A stretch of DNA of 64,000 bases from Methylomicrobium sp051061015 (GCA_051061015.1 JBPFEG010000029.1:267211-331210), one strand, 5' to 3'; shown: positions 1 through 7,973, counted from the stretch's first letter. A program made the numbers and translations. The notes: generated from the letters alone by a model not told the origin.

Positions 1-213
1 GCTGCTTCTGAGGATCTGAAGGAGTCGCTGGCCGAGATTGTCAAAGCCGCAGAGGCCGGTGTCGAGGCGACCCGCAACATGCTCGCGACTAAAGGCAGAG
101 CCTCTTTTCTCGGCGAGCGTACCCTCGGCCATATCGATGCGGGCGCGAAAACCGCGCAATTGATGATTTCGGCGATTGCGGAAGCGCTCGCGTCTTCAGC
201 AGCCCCAACGTAA
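1..213 (+). CDS. dhaL: Dihydroxyacetone kinase subunit DhaL, C-terminal part (5' end outside window)
   Basis: The reading frame is open from the first base to a TAA at 211-213 (70 codons). It carries the DhaL/DAK2 signature ATKGRASFLGERTLGHIDAG, whose ATKGRASYLGERS-type block belongs to the ADP/ATP-binding helical subunit of dihydroxyacetone kinase. DhaL delivers phosphate to dihydroxyacetone held by DhaK. The gene is complete at its 3' end only. Oddly it runs towards dhaK and overlaps the end of dhaK by 18 bp, whereas dhaK and dhaL are normally co-directional in one operon. No DhaM is visible, so it cannot be said from the window whether ATP or a PTS protein is the donor. Confidence 0.85.
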   Translation, partial: AASEDLKESLAEIVKAAEAGVEATRNMLATKGRASFLGERTLGHIDAGAKTAQLMISAIAEALASSAAPT

Positions 214-1185
214 GGCGGCGGTATTCACCGGCGCGTCCCAGAGCCGGATCAGCTCGTCGTCCAGCAACGTCAGCGTCAGCGAGGCGCCGGCCATGTCCAG
301 CGAGGTCGTGAAATTGCCAACCAGCGAGCGGGCGATTTTGAGCCCGCGTTTCTCCCAATATTGCGCGGCCAGATGATAGAGCAGATGCAGTTCGATCAGC
401 GGCGTGCCGCCGAAGCCGTTCACATGCAGCAGCACGGACTGGCCGGGTTGCGGTTTCAGTTCTTCGTGGATCGCTTGGGCCAGTTGTTCGACGATTTCGC
501 TCGCGCTTTTTAAAGGGACCGTTTCGCGTCCGCGCTCGCCGTGGATGCCGACGCCCATTTCCATTTCTTTCTCGCCGAGTTCGAAGGTCGGCTTGCCGAG
601 CGCGGGCACCGTGCAGCTGGTCAACGCGACCCCGATCGAGGCGGTCGACTGGTTGACTCGATCGCCCAGCGCTTTGCAGGCGGCCAGGTCGGCGCCCGCT
701 TCGGCCGCTGCGCCGACCATTTTCTCGACGATCAGTGTGCCGGCGACGCCGCGCCGCCCGATGCTGTGCGTCTTGGGTAAGGACACGTCATCGTCGACCA
801 GCACGGTCGCGTTCGGCATTTCGAACATTTCGGCGCCGATTTCGAAATTCATCACATCGCCGGCATAATTCTTCACGATGAACAGTACGCCTGCTCCCTG
901 ATTGACCGCCTGCGCCGCCGCCAGCATCTGATCCGGCGTCGGCGAAGTGAAGATCTGTCCGGGGCAGGCCGCATCGAGCATGCCAAAGCCGACAAAGCCG
1001 CTGTGCAGCGGCTCGTGTCCGGAGCCGCCGCCGGAGATCAAGGCGACTTTGCCGGGTTTGGCAGGTTGAAGGCGCTTGATGAAGTGCGGTTGCAGGTTCA
1101 GTTCGACGACGTCCGCATGAGCTTTCGCAAAACCCTTCAGACTGTCTTCGAGCAGACTGTCGAGGTCATTGATGAATTTTTTCAT
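196..1185 (-). CDS. dhaK: Dihydroxyacetone kinase subunit DhaK
   Basis: This 329-residue protein has the full length of DhaK, the subunit that binds dihydroxyacetone as a hemiaminal on a histidine. Visible landmarks are GGGSGHEP (residues 52-59), Asp110 in KNYAGDVMNF, and the substrate-binding His215 in GVGIHGERG, all at the positions expected from E. coli DhaK. The C-terminal half holds the LHVNGFGGTP block. Its ATG (1183-1185) overlaps the TGA of the upstream HAD phosphatase gene in an ATGA arrangement, so the two are probably translationally coupled. Its 3' end overlaps the 3' end of dhaL, which lies on the other strand. The product would phosphorylate dihydroxyacetone to dihydroxyacetone phosphate in the cytoplasm. 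Confidence 0.93.
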   Translation of the reverse strand: MKKFINDLDSLLEDSLKGFAKAHADVVELNLQPHFIKRLQPAKPGKVALISGGGSGHEPLHSGFVGFGMLDAACPGQIFTSPTPDQMLAAAQAVNQGAGVLFIVKNYAGDVMNFEIGAEMFEMPNATVLVDDDVSLPKTHSIGRRGVAGTLIVEKMVGAAAEAGADLAACKALGDRVNQSTASIGVALTSCTVPALGKPTFELGEKEMEMGVGIHGERGRETVPLKSASEIVEQLAQAIHEELKPQPGQSVLLHVNGFGGTPLIELHLLYHLAAQYWEKRGLKIARSLVGNFTTSLDMAGASLTLTLLDDELIRLWDAPVNTAALRWGC

Positions 1186-2039
1186 GATTGTAACTCCGGC
1201 TGTGAGGTAGCTTGGCGGCGCAGGGCTTCGCTAACGGCAATAATATCCTGCATCAACCAGGTCGGCTGACAATCGGAGGCTCGAAGGTCATCTTCGCTCG
1301 AAATGCCGCTCAACACCATCAGGCTGCGGATGCCGGTGCGCACCGCGCCGAGGATATCGGTTTCCAGGCGGTCACCGATCGCGATCGTTTCGGCAGGGTC
1401 GGAGCCCAGCAGTTTCATCGCCTGACGGTACATGATCGGCTCTGGCTTGCCGATGATTGTCGGTGTAACCCCGGTTGCGGCAGTCAAGGCGGCCAAAATC
1501 GCGCCGTTGCCGTGCGTCACGCCGTATTCAGTCGGCAGCGTCGTATCTCCATTGGTGCCGACGAATTTGGCCCCGGCTCGGATGTTTAATGTGGCGGTCG
1601 CCAATTTGGCCCAGTTCAGGGTCGAGTCCTTTCCGCAGACGACGATGTCAGCCCCTTTCGCATCCGGAGTCTTGGGGGTCGGAAGTTCGTAGAGGTCCGT
1701 CAGGGTAAATCCTTGTTCGCGTAAGGGGCCGCAGGCACCGTCTTCTCCGACCACAAACACCCGGGTCGAAGCCGGGGTGTGGTGTTCGGCGAGATACAGT
1801 GCGGTCGCCATGCCGGAGGTCAAAACCTGTTCCTGCTCAACGGTCACGCCCATGCCGGCAAGCTTCTTTACATACTGATCCTGCGTCTGGCTCGCATTGT
1901 TGGTTGCCAGGATGAAACGGATGCCCAGTTCGCGGAGGGTGGCGAAAAACTCGCACAACCCGGGCTGCGGTATGGATCCGTGCCAGAGCACGCCGTCCAT
2001 GTCGATAATCATTGCGCGGATATTGCTGAAAGATTCCAT
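1182..2039 (-). CDS. HAD-IIA (NagD-like) sugar-phosphate phosphatase
   Basis: This is a 285-residue HAD-superfamily phosphatase. Motif I is DMDGVLW (Asp13 nucleophile, Asp15), the C2 cap carries the conserved GKPEP, and motif IV is GDRLETDILGA, which together place it in the NagD / p-nitrophenylphosphatase / phosphoglycolate phosphatase group. The start was set at the ATG ending at 2039 because it lies just before motif I and has a purine-rich site (GAAGAGAAA) at suitable spacing; the frame stays open further upstream. It overlaps dhaK by four bases, so the pair is likely one transcript. A phosphatase coupled to DHA kinase suggests a substrate among three-carbon phosphates such as DHAP or glycerol phosphate, but the substrate cannot be read from the sequence. 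Confidence 0.85.
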   Translation of the reverse strand: MESFSNIRAMIIDMDGVLWHGSIPQPGLCEFFATLRELGIRFILATNNASQTQDQYVKKLAGMGVTVEQEQVLTSGMATALYLAEHHTPASTRVFVVGEDGACGPLREQGFTLTDLYELPTPKTPDAKGADIVVCGKDSTLNWAKLATATLNIRAGAKFVGTNGDTTLPTEYGVTHGNGAILAALTAATGVTPTIIGKPEPIMYRQAMKLLGSDPAETIAIGDRLETDILGAVRTGIRSLMVLSGISSEDDLRASDCQPTWLMQDIIAVSEALRRQATSQPELQS

Positions 2040-2599
2040 TAGATTGTTTCTCTTCACGAACACGCGCAGAAGGCCGTGTTTAACGATCTGCTGTGCCGAT
2101 CTCCCACCCTGAGGTTGCGGAGACATTAATAATTGTTAAAGTTAAGGATCGGTTTCCGGCATACTTTAGATATACCGGATATGGTGTCCAACAGCTTGGC
2201 ATAAGTTTTGGGTGCTTGTCCAGCCTGATTGCGGCGAGGGAAAGGCAAAAAAGAGCGAGTATGCTCCAATCCGAACGCAAGAGAGTAAAGTGTCGTCCCA
2301 GGTTTTGTGTTTTCGGTTTAAAAGGAAGCCTGCTCTCAGAGAAAGGCAAGACGCGTATCGGTTTAATGTCATGGGGGATTAAGAAGACAAGCGCAGAAAA
2401 ACCGGGTAGAATCGGCGGATTTTTATGGACATATGGTTCGAGTACAGGCTTGTTTTTAGAGAGCCTGGAAAAGCCATCAGAGTGCGTCGCCGCTGTATTC
2501 AGCAAGGATCATTGACATGACTCCCCTTTCTAATTTACAGTAGCGTTCGCATTAAACAGGTAACCACCTATTACAATAACAAACCATTGGAGCAAAAAC
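2040..2599. other. Divergent intergenic region between HAD phosphatase and hps
   Basis: About 560 bp separate the two divergent starts. Frames of about 140 codons are open on both strands around 2090-2510, but they oppose each other, lack ribosome-binding sites and show no recognisable domain, so I treat the stretch as regulatory. It should hold the promoters of the RuMP cluster on the right and of the HAD-dhaK operon on the left. Confidence 0.5.
2512..2541 (+). promoter_or_regulatory. Candidate sigma70-type promoter of the RuMP cluster
   Basis: A perfect -35 box TTGACA (2512-2517) is followed after 18 bp by TACAGT (2536-2541), which matches four of six -10 positions. The ATG of hps lies 58 bp further on, behind a GGAG ribosome-binding site at 2589-2592. 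The boxes are visible; promoter activity is inferred. Confidence 0.5.
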
Positions 2600-3241
2600 A
2601 TGGCAAAACCATTAATTCAAATCGCATTAGATTCTCTGGATTACAACGCAACGCTCGCGCTGGCTGAAACTGTAGCGCCACACGTTGATATTTTCGAAAT
2701 CGGTACTCCTTGCATCAAGCACAACGGTGTTAACCTGGTTAAAGATTTGCGCGCCAGATTCCCGGAAAAACTGATTCTGGTTGACCTGAAGACTATGGAC
2801 GCAGGCGAATACGAAGCGACTCCTTTCTATGCAGCAGGCGCTGACATCTGCACCGTGTTGGGCGTATCCGGTCTGGCAACTTGCAAAGGCGTTATCAAAG
2901 CCGCTAATGCTCATGGCGCTGAAGCTCAAATCGACCTGATCAATGTTGAAGACAAAGTGGCTTGCGCACGTGCAACCGCTGAAGCTGGCGCTCATATTAT
3001 GGGTGTTCACACCGGTCTGGATGCACAAGCAGCGGGTCATACTCCATTTGGCGACCTGAGCGATATCGCTAGATTGGGTCTGAACGTTAGAATTTCCGTT
3101 GCAGGCGGTATCAAGGCTTCCACCGTTCAAGACGTTGTCAGAGCCGGTGCGAACATCATCGTTGTCGGTGCTGCTATCTACGGCGCTCCATCCCCTGCTG
3201 ACGCTGCGCGCGAAATCCGCGAATTGGTTGAAGCTGTATAA
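2600..3241 (+). CDS. hxlA: 3-hexulose-6-phosphate synthase
   Basis: This 213-residue (beta/alpha)8 protein of the orotidine-monophosphate decarboxylase superfamily condenses formaldehyde with ribulose 5-phosphate to 3-hexulose 6-phosphate, the fixation step of the RuMP cycle. The superfamily metal/catalytic motif appears as VDLKTMD (Asp62, Lys64, Asp67), and the phosphate-binding end as SVAGGIK and VVGAAIYG. Its length is normal for the single-domain enzyme, which is called hps in methanotrophs. A GGAG site lies at 2589-2592, ahead of the ATG. The isomerase gene follows after two bases, so both enzymes are certainly co-translated from one message. A strong promoter candidate lies upstream. 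Confidence 0.97.
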   Translation: MAKPLIQIALDSLDYNATLALAETVAPHVDIFEIGTPCIKHNGVNLVKDLRARFPEKLILVDLKTMDAGEYEATPFYAAGADICTVLGVSGLATCKGVIKAANAHGAEAQIDLINVEDKVACARATAEAGAHIMGVHTGLDAQAAGHTPFGDLSDIARLGLNVRISVAGGIKASTVQDVVRAGANIIVVGAAIYGAPSPADAAREIRELVEAV

Positions 3242-3243
3242 CA

Positions 3244-3777
3244 ATGCATCAACAACTTATCATAGACAAGATTTCGAGCATTCTGTCGGCGACCGATTCG
3301 TCCTATGATCAACGCTTGACTCGGATGCTTGATAATGCCAAGCGTATATTTGTTTCAGGCGCCGGTCGTTCCAAGCTTGTCGGCAATTTTTTTGCAATGC
3401 GACTGGTGCACGCCGGTTACGATGTCAGTGTTGTGGGTGAGATAGTTACACCTAGCATCAAAAGCGGCGACCTGTTGATTATCATTTCAGGCTCGGGCGA
3501 AACCGAGCAGCTGATAGCCTTCACGAAAAGCGCAAAAAAAATTGGCGCGGACATTGTGTTGATTTCGGCAAAGGGCAGCTCAACGATAGGTGATATGGCC
3601 GATGCGGTTTTCCAAATCGGTCAAGCTGAACAATACGGAAAAGTGGTCGGGATGCCGATGGGTACGGTTTTCGAACTGTCGACCCTGTTTTTCCTGGAAT
3701 CGACCATTTCTCATATCATCCATGAGAAGGGTATTCCGGAAGAAATCATGAGAGAAAGGCACGCTAACCTAGAATAG
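3244..3777 (+). CDS. hxlB: 6-phospho-3-hexuloisomerase
   Basis: This 177-residue SIS-domain protein converts 3-hexulose 6-phosphate to fructose 6-phosphate, the second RuMP step. It shows the sugar-phosphate loops SGAGRSKLVG (residues 38-47) and SGSGET, the MPMGTVFE stretch before the last helices, and the C-terminal EEIMRERHANLE segment typical of hexuloisomerases (hps-phi pairs). It starts two bases after the hps stop, so the genes are probably coupled. A strong hairpin terminator candidate follows, which would make hxlA-hxlB a bicistronic unit with some separate control from tkt. Confidence 0.96.
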   Translation: MHQQLIIDKISSILSATDSSYDQRLTRMLDNAKRIFVSGAGRSKLVGNFFAMRLVHAGYDVSVVGEIVTPSIKSGDLLIIISGSGETEQLIAFTKSAKKIGADIVLISAKGSSTIGDMADAVFQIGQAEQYGKVVGMPMGTVFELSTLFFLESTISHIIHEKGIPEEIMRERHANLE

Positions 3778-3786
3778 CGTCAACCC

Positions 3787-3818
3787 AGAACGGGCGGCCA
3801 AGGCTGCCCGTTCTTTTC
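3787..3818 (+). terminator. Rho-independent terminator or attenuator after hxlAB
   Basis: A nine-base perfect stem (AGAACGGGC at 3787-3795 and GCCCGTTCT at 3806-3814) with a ten-base loop runs into a T-rich tract (TTCTTTTCTC). It sits between hxlB and tkt and may end part of the transcripts, giving more hps/phi than downstream enzymes. Confidence 0.7.
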
Positions 3819-3896
3819 TCTGTGTTTGGCGACGAAATCAATTGACGCTGAATAGGCTGATTAACTCAACATAATTTACCAATGAAGGAGAAGACT

Positions 3897-5891
3897 ATGG
3901 CTTCGCGCCGTGTTTTAGCTAACGCCATTCGCGCTTTGAGCATGGATGCTGTACAAAAAGCAAATTCGGGTCATCCAGGCGCCCCGATGGGTATGGCGGA
4001 TATTGCCGAGGTATTGTGGAATAATCATATGCACCACAATCCGGCTAATCCAGCATGGGCAAACCGTGATCGGTTTGTGCTGTCGAACGGCCACGGCTCA
4101 ATGCTGATTTATTCCCTGTTGCACCTGACCGGCTACGATTTATCGATCGAAGATCTGAAACAATTCCGTCAGTTGCACTCCAGAACCCCAGGTCACCCTG
4201 AATACGGCTATGCGCCGGGTGTTGAAACCACGACAGGTCCTCTGGGTCAAGGCATTACCAATGCGGTGGGCATGGCGATTGCCGAAAAAGCCCTGGCCGC
4301 GCATTTCAATAAAGACGGTCATAAAATTGTCGATCACAAGACCTATGTGTTTTTGGGCGACGGCTGTTTGATGGAAGGCATCTCCCATGAAGCCTGCTCA
4401 CTGGCCGGTACGTTGGGCCTCGGCAATCTGATCGCGTTCTGGGACGATAACGGTATTTCGATCGACGGACACGTCGAAGGCTGGTTTACGGACAATACCC
4501 CGAAACGTTTTGAAGCCTATGGCTGGCATGTCATTGCTGATGTTGACGGTCATGATTCGGAAGCGATCAATAAAGCGATCGAGTTGGCGAAAGTCATGAC
4601 CGACAAGCCGACGCTGATCTGCTGCAAAACCACGATCGGCTTCGGTGCGCCAAATAAAGCAGGCACCCATGCCTGTCACGGCGCGCCATTGGGCGAAGAG
4701 GAAATCAATCTGACCAAAGCTGCTCTAGGCTGGGATCATGGTCCTTTCGAAGTGCCAGCCGAAGTTTATGCGGGTTGGGACGCGAAAGCAAAAGGCGCTG
4801 CGGCAGAAAAAGCCTGGAATGAAGCATTCGCGGCTTATAAAGCAGCTTATCCTGAGCTGGCGGCCGAACTTGAGCGCCGGATGAATGGTGATCTGCCTGC
4901 GAGTTGGCAAGCCGACGCGGACAGCTTTGTGGCATCGGTCAATGCGCAAGCGAAAACTACTGCAACCCGTTTGTCGTCTTTGGCTTCGATCGAAGGCTAT
5001 GCAAAATTGCTGCCGGAAATTTTCGGCGGTTCGGCTGACCTCGGCTGCTCGAACATGACTGAGTGGTCCGGTTACAAGCCGATGCGTGCGAACAAACCTG
5101 ATGCAAACTATGTAAACTATGGGGTGCGTGAATTCGGCATGTCTGCAATCATGAACGGTATCGCTCTGCACGGCGGTCTGATCCCGTTCGGCGCGACCTT
5201 CCTGATGTTCTCCGAATATGCGCGTAATGCATTGCGGATGGCCGCACTGATGAAGATCCGTTCGATTTTCGTTTTCACCCATGACTCCATCGGTCTGGGC
5301 GAAGACGGCCCGACGCATCAGCCGATCGAGCAAATCGCCACCTTGCGGATGATTCCTACCATGCATGTCTGGCGTCCGTGCGATGCGGTCGAAACAGCGG
5401 TATCTTGGCGCGCGGCCATCGAGCGTAAAGACGGTCCATCGACTCTGGTATTCTCACGGCAAAACCTGCCGCATGTTCCGCGTAGCGAAGAGCAGATCAA
5501 GTTGATTTCGCGCGGTGGTTACATCTTGAGCGACAGCGAAGGTCAGCCGGATGCGATCATTATTGCGACCGGTTCCGAGGTCGAGCTGGCGCTGAAAGCA
5601 GCTGACGAACTCAGAGCGAAAGGTAAAAAGATTCGTGTCGTTTCGATGCCGTCCACCAACATTTTTGACGCTCAGGATGCGGAATACCGTGAGTCGATAT
5701 TGCCAGCGGCTGTTACCAGACGGGTTGCGGTCGAAGCCGGCGTCACCGAAGGCTGGTGGCGATATGTCGGTTGCAACGGCAGAATCGTCGGTATCGATCA
5801 TTTCGGTGAATCGGCGCCGGCAGGACAACTTTTCAAGGAGTTTGGCTTCACCGTTGAAAACGTAGTCAAGAACGTGGAAGCTGTGCTTTAA
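3897..5891 (+). CDS. tkt: Transketolase
   Basis: This 664-residue thiamine-diphosphate enzyme exchanges two-carbon units and regenerates pentose phosphates for formaldehyde fixation. The N-terminal domain has SGHPGAPMGMA, the cofactor motif begins GDGCLMEG, and DDNGISIDG follows; the pyrimidine domain has YGVREFGMSAIMNG and HDSIGLGEDGPTHQP. The start is placed at 3897, where AAGGAG (3885-3890) sits six bases upstream; an in-frame ATG at 3882 has no such site. It lies 105 bp after the terminator of hxlAB and before the repeat-protein pair, consistent with a RuMP operon. Confidence 0.96.
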   Translation: MASRRVLANAIRALSMDAVQKANSGHPGAPMGMADIAEVLWNNHMHHNPANPAWANRDRFVLSNGHGSMLIYSLLHLTGYDLSIEDLKQFRQLHSRTPGHPEYGYAPGVETTTGPLGQGITNAVGMAIAEKALAAHFNKDGHKIVDHKTYVFLGDGCLMEGISHEACSLAGTLGLGNLIAFWDDNGISIDGHVEGWFTDNTPKRFEAYGWHVIADVDGHDSEAINKAIELAKVMTDKPTLICCKTTIGFGAPNKAGTHACHGAPLGEEEINLTKAALGWDHGPFEVPAEVYAGWDAKAKGAAAEKAWNEAFAAYKAAYPELAAELERRMNGDLPASWQADADSFVASVNAQAKTTATRLSSLASIEGYAKLLPEIFGGSADLGCSNMTEWSGYKPMRANKPDANYVNYGVREFGMSAIMNGIALHGGLIPFGATFLMFSEYARNALRMAALMKIRSIFVFTHDSIGLGEDGPTHQPIEQIATLRMIPTMHVWRPCDAVETAVSWRAAIERKDGPSTLVFSRQNLPHVPRSEEQIKLISRGGYILSDSEGQPDAIIIATGSEVELALKAADELRAKGKKIRVVSMPSTNIFDAQDAEYRESILPAAVTRRVAVEAGVTEGWWRYVGCNGRIVGIDHFGESAPAGQLFKEFGFTVENVVKNVEAVL

Positions 5892-5931
5892 TTGAAAAAA
5901 GAGGGGGTGAGCCTGTCATTCCCTCAGTAGA

Positions 5932-5978
5932 CGAGATCTTGCGCGTGGCAGAGACAAATTCCACTGCTCAAGATCTCG
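5932..5978. repeat. 10-bp inverted repeat between tkt and the repeat-protein genes
   Basis: CGAGATCTTG (5932-5941) is repeated in perfect inverted form at 5969-5978, with 27 bases between. No T tract follows, so it is not a clear terminator. It lies 33 bp before the start of the membrane repeat protein and could be an operator or an RNA hairpin that sets the ratio of tkt to the next genes. Confidence 0.5.
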
Positions 5979-6011
5979 ATCCACATACTACGACTTATTA
6001 AGGTGAACAAC

Positions 6012-6662
6012 GTGAAAATTATAAATATAACAAACGGTGCTTTTGCGGCTTTACTGTTAGCCAGCTCTGTTGCGGGTGCGGACTCGCAATATCCTGCGTC
6101 TGATTTTCAACCGAAAGTGCTTTATCAGGATCCCGAATACAAACAACAGGGAACATCTGCTCCTGCTTCTGCATCCCCGTCGACCAGCGCAAAACCGGCA
6201 GATTCGCAATATCCCGCGGCCGATTTCCAACCCAAGGTTGTTTATTCGGACTCCAGCTATAAACATTCCTCTGCCGCTCCTTCCGCCCCTTCTTCCGGTG
6301 CAGCTTCCGAAAGTACGGCAGCCGCCGCTCCTGCGGCTAAAAAGGAAGAATCCAATTTCGTTTATCTGATTGGGTTGGCAGTGCTGGCATTTGTCGGTGT
6401 GATTTTCTTCAAAAAGCAAGCAAAACCTGAGGGGGCTTCATCGCAAAGTCCATCACGTCCTGCCGCTGGCGGTGCAACCGGCGTAGCGAAATATCTGAAT
6501 CGCCAAGCAGGAACCGGGGTATCCAGATATCTGGATCAACAAGTGAAATCCGGGCCTCTGACCGGCGTTGCCAAATATATGGCAAGCCAGAAGCCTTCTT
6601 CTGAAAGTGCAGCGTCAAAGCCAGCTTCCCGCGTCGAAAAATACTTGCGCGACCGGGGGTAA
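6012..6662 (+). CDS. Membrane-spanning protein with two periplasmic repeats and four GVxKYL motifs
   Basis: Unrecognised protein of 216 residues. The start is the GTG at 6012, because AAGGTGA (5999-6005) is well spaced before it; a GTG at 6003 overlaps that site. Residues 1-23 form a signal peptide ending at an AGA/DSQ-type cleavage site. The next 90 residues are Ala/Ser/Pro-rich and hold two copies of a 21-residue unit (24-44 and 64-84, 16 identical) built on DSQYPAxDFQPKVxY. A membrane span (about 116-133, FVYLIGLAVLAFVGVIFF) ends in KK, so the tail is cytoplasmic. The tail holds TGVAKYL, TGVSRYL, TGVAKYM and SRVEKYL. The next gene, three bases on, carries the same motif sixteen times. Function unknown; I infer a membrane anchor for a scaffold working with RuMP enzymes. 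Confidence 0.85.
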   Translation: MKIINITNGAFAALLLASSVAGADSQYPASDFQPKVLYQDPEYKQQGTSAPASASPSTSAKPADSQYPAADFQPKVVYSDSSYKHSSAAPSAPSSGAASESTAAAAPAAKKEESNFVYLIGLAVLAFVGVIFFKKQAKPEGASSQSPSRPAAGGATGVAKYLNRQAGTGVSRYLDQQVKSGPLTGVAKYMASQKPSSESAASKPASRVEKYLRDRG

Positions 6663-6665
6663 TGG

Positions 6666-7973
6666 ATGGATCAGGCTTACTTGATCAGCTTGGTCGAGGG
6701 ATTTTATCCCTTCGGTAAGCGATCCAAAACAGGAACTAAAAAACAGCAGTCATTGGTTCACTCCGGGGATGTCTACGAACAATCTTCCGGAACGACCAAA
6801 ACGGCGATAGCCGCGGCAAATACAGGCGTAGGGCGCTATCTTAGCGCCCGGCCTGTAGAATCCGGGGTATCCAAATATGTGAAAAAAAGCCAATCTCAGC
6901 CGGTTACCGGTGTCAGTAAATATTTGGTGGTACAGTCGATTAAAGGCCGGGAAGTGTCTCGTATCACGGGCGTCAGCAAATATCTTGAGCGCTTCGATAA
7001 CGATACGCCTGCCAGCGGTGTAGCCAAATATGTCGCGACACAAATTATCAAAACCAAATATCTGCCGAAACGCACCAGTGTGGGCAGATATATCACTCGT
7101 CAGGAAATTGACGAAGCGAAACGCGCCGCATTGACCGGGGTGGCCAAATATCAAGCCGAACAGGATTTCCTGCAAAGAAAGATCGATGCACAAAAGTTGA
7201 TCGAGCGTTATCGTGAAGAGGAAATGCGTATCGCCGCCGAAAAAGCCGCTGAATCGGCTGCCCGGCAGGAATCGGTTGAAGAAGATGTGCAGCCTGTAGA
7301 AATTCAGGAGGCGCCTGCAGAAACAAGGGTCGGGCAATATTTTCAGGAAAAGGCGAAAATAGAGAGCCGGAAACCGCCTGTCAGTAAAGTGGCCAAATAT
7401 ATTGCTCAGCAAGTCATTCGGGATAGCTTGAAGCCGCGTCAGAGCGGTGTCGCCAAATATCTTACAAAGAGCCGGGTCTATACGCCAAAACCGGTCTCGA
7501 GCGGAGTTGCCAAATATCTGGAAGCGCAAGCCCAGCTTGCCAAAACCAAGCCGGTATTTTCGGGTGTTGCCAAGTACTTGATCAAACAAAAAATATCCGC
7601 ACCCAGCTTGCCAGTTAAAACCAGCGGTGTGGCGAAATATCTTTCCGTTCATGCTCAAAGAGTTGGCGACATTTCCGTAACGGCGAAAAAAGCAGTCACT
7701 CAGGAGTTTGTGTTGACCGGCGTCGCCAAATATATGGACCGCCAAAACGATACAGTTAACGAGAGGCTTGATCGGGCTTCGGTGCCGGCCGAAAGATGTC
7801 TGGAGGGGGAATTCATTCCTGCCGCGGAAGCGTTGGAGAATGAAGCGGTTAAACCTAAAAGAGCGAAAGCAACACGGGTTTCAAAATATATCAATGAACA
7901 CCAGGCTCCTGCTAAGAAAACAGCAGTCAAAAAGTCTACCGGTGTCGAAATGTACCTCCAGAAAACCGCCTGA
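6666..7973 (+). CDS. Soluble repeat protein with about sixteen GVxKYL motifs
   Basis: Unrecognised protein of 435 residues without signal peptide or membrane segment. It is rich in Lys, Ala, Ser and Val and looks largely disordered. The motif [ST]GV[AS][KR]Y[LVIM] occurs at about residues 53, 66, 81, 101, 117, 157, 260, 279, 299, 320 and 351, with looser forms at 137 (TSVGRYI), 220 (TRVGQYF), 240 (SKVAKYI), 403 (TRVSKYI) and 425 (TGVEMYL). Most are 13-20 residues apart. A charged stretch at about 163-205 (many E, K, R and A) probably forms a long helix or coiled coil and splits the array. The gene starts three bases after its membrane partner and lies between tkt and tal, so co-expression with the RuMP cycle is likely. 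A multivalent linker role is inferred by analogy with disordered repeat scaffolds; it is not established. Confidence 0.88.
   Translation: MDQAYLISLVEGFYPFGKRSKTGTKKQQSLVHSGDVYEQSSGTTKTAIAAANTGVGRYLSARPVESGVSKYVKKSQSQPVTGVSKYLVVQSIKGREVSRITGVSKYLERFDNDTPASGVAKYVATQIIKTKYLPKRTSVGRYITRQEIDEAKRAALTGVAKYQAEQDFLQRKIDAQKLIERYREEEMRIAAEKAAESAARQESVEEDVQPVEIQEAPAETRVGQYFQEKAKIESRKPPVSKVAKYIAQQVIRDSLKPRQSGVAKYLTKSRVYTPKPVSSGVAKYLEAQAQLAKTKPVFSGVAKYLIKQKISAPSLPVKTSGVAKYLSVHAQRVGDISVTAKKAVTQEFVLTGVAKYMDRQNDTVNERLDRASVPAERCLEGEFIPAAEALENEAVKPKRAKATRVSKYINEHQAPAKKTAVKKSTGVEMYLQKTA

Noticed and set aside
2080..2515. Overlapping frames of about 140 codons on both strands between the HAD and hps genes
   Set aside because: They oppose each other, have no ribosome sites or domains and lie where promoters are expected.
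6070..6369. Frame inside the membrane repeat protein with many Pro/Arg
   Set aside because: Different frame over the signal peptide and linkers; the selected frame has a signal peptide, repeats and a membrane span.
6750..7745. 331-codon frame antisense to the repeat protein
   Set aside because: Its repeated IFG and FGD/YFG strings are the mirror image of the GVAKYL codons, so it is a product of the repeat, not a gene.
6012..7973. GVxKYL repeats read as an S-layer or adhesin array
   Set aside because: Sixteen motifs are on a protein without export signal, and the other four lie on the cytoplasmic side of the membrane span, so a surface role fits poorly.
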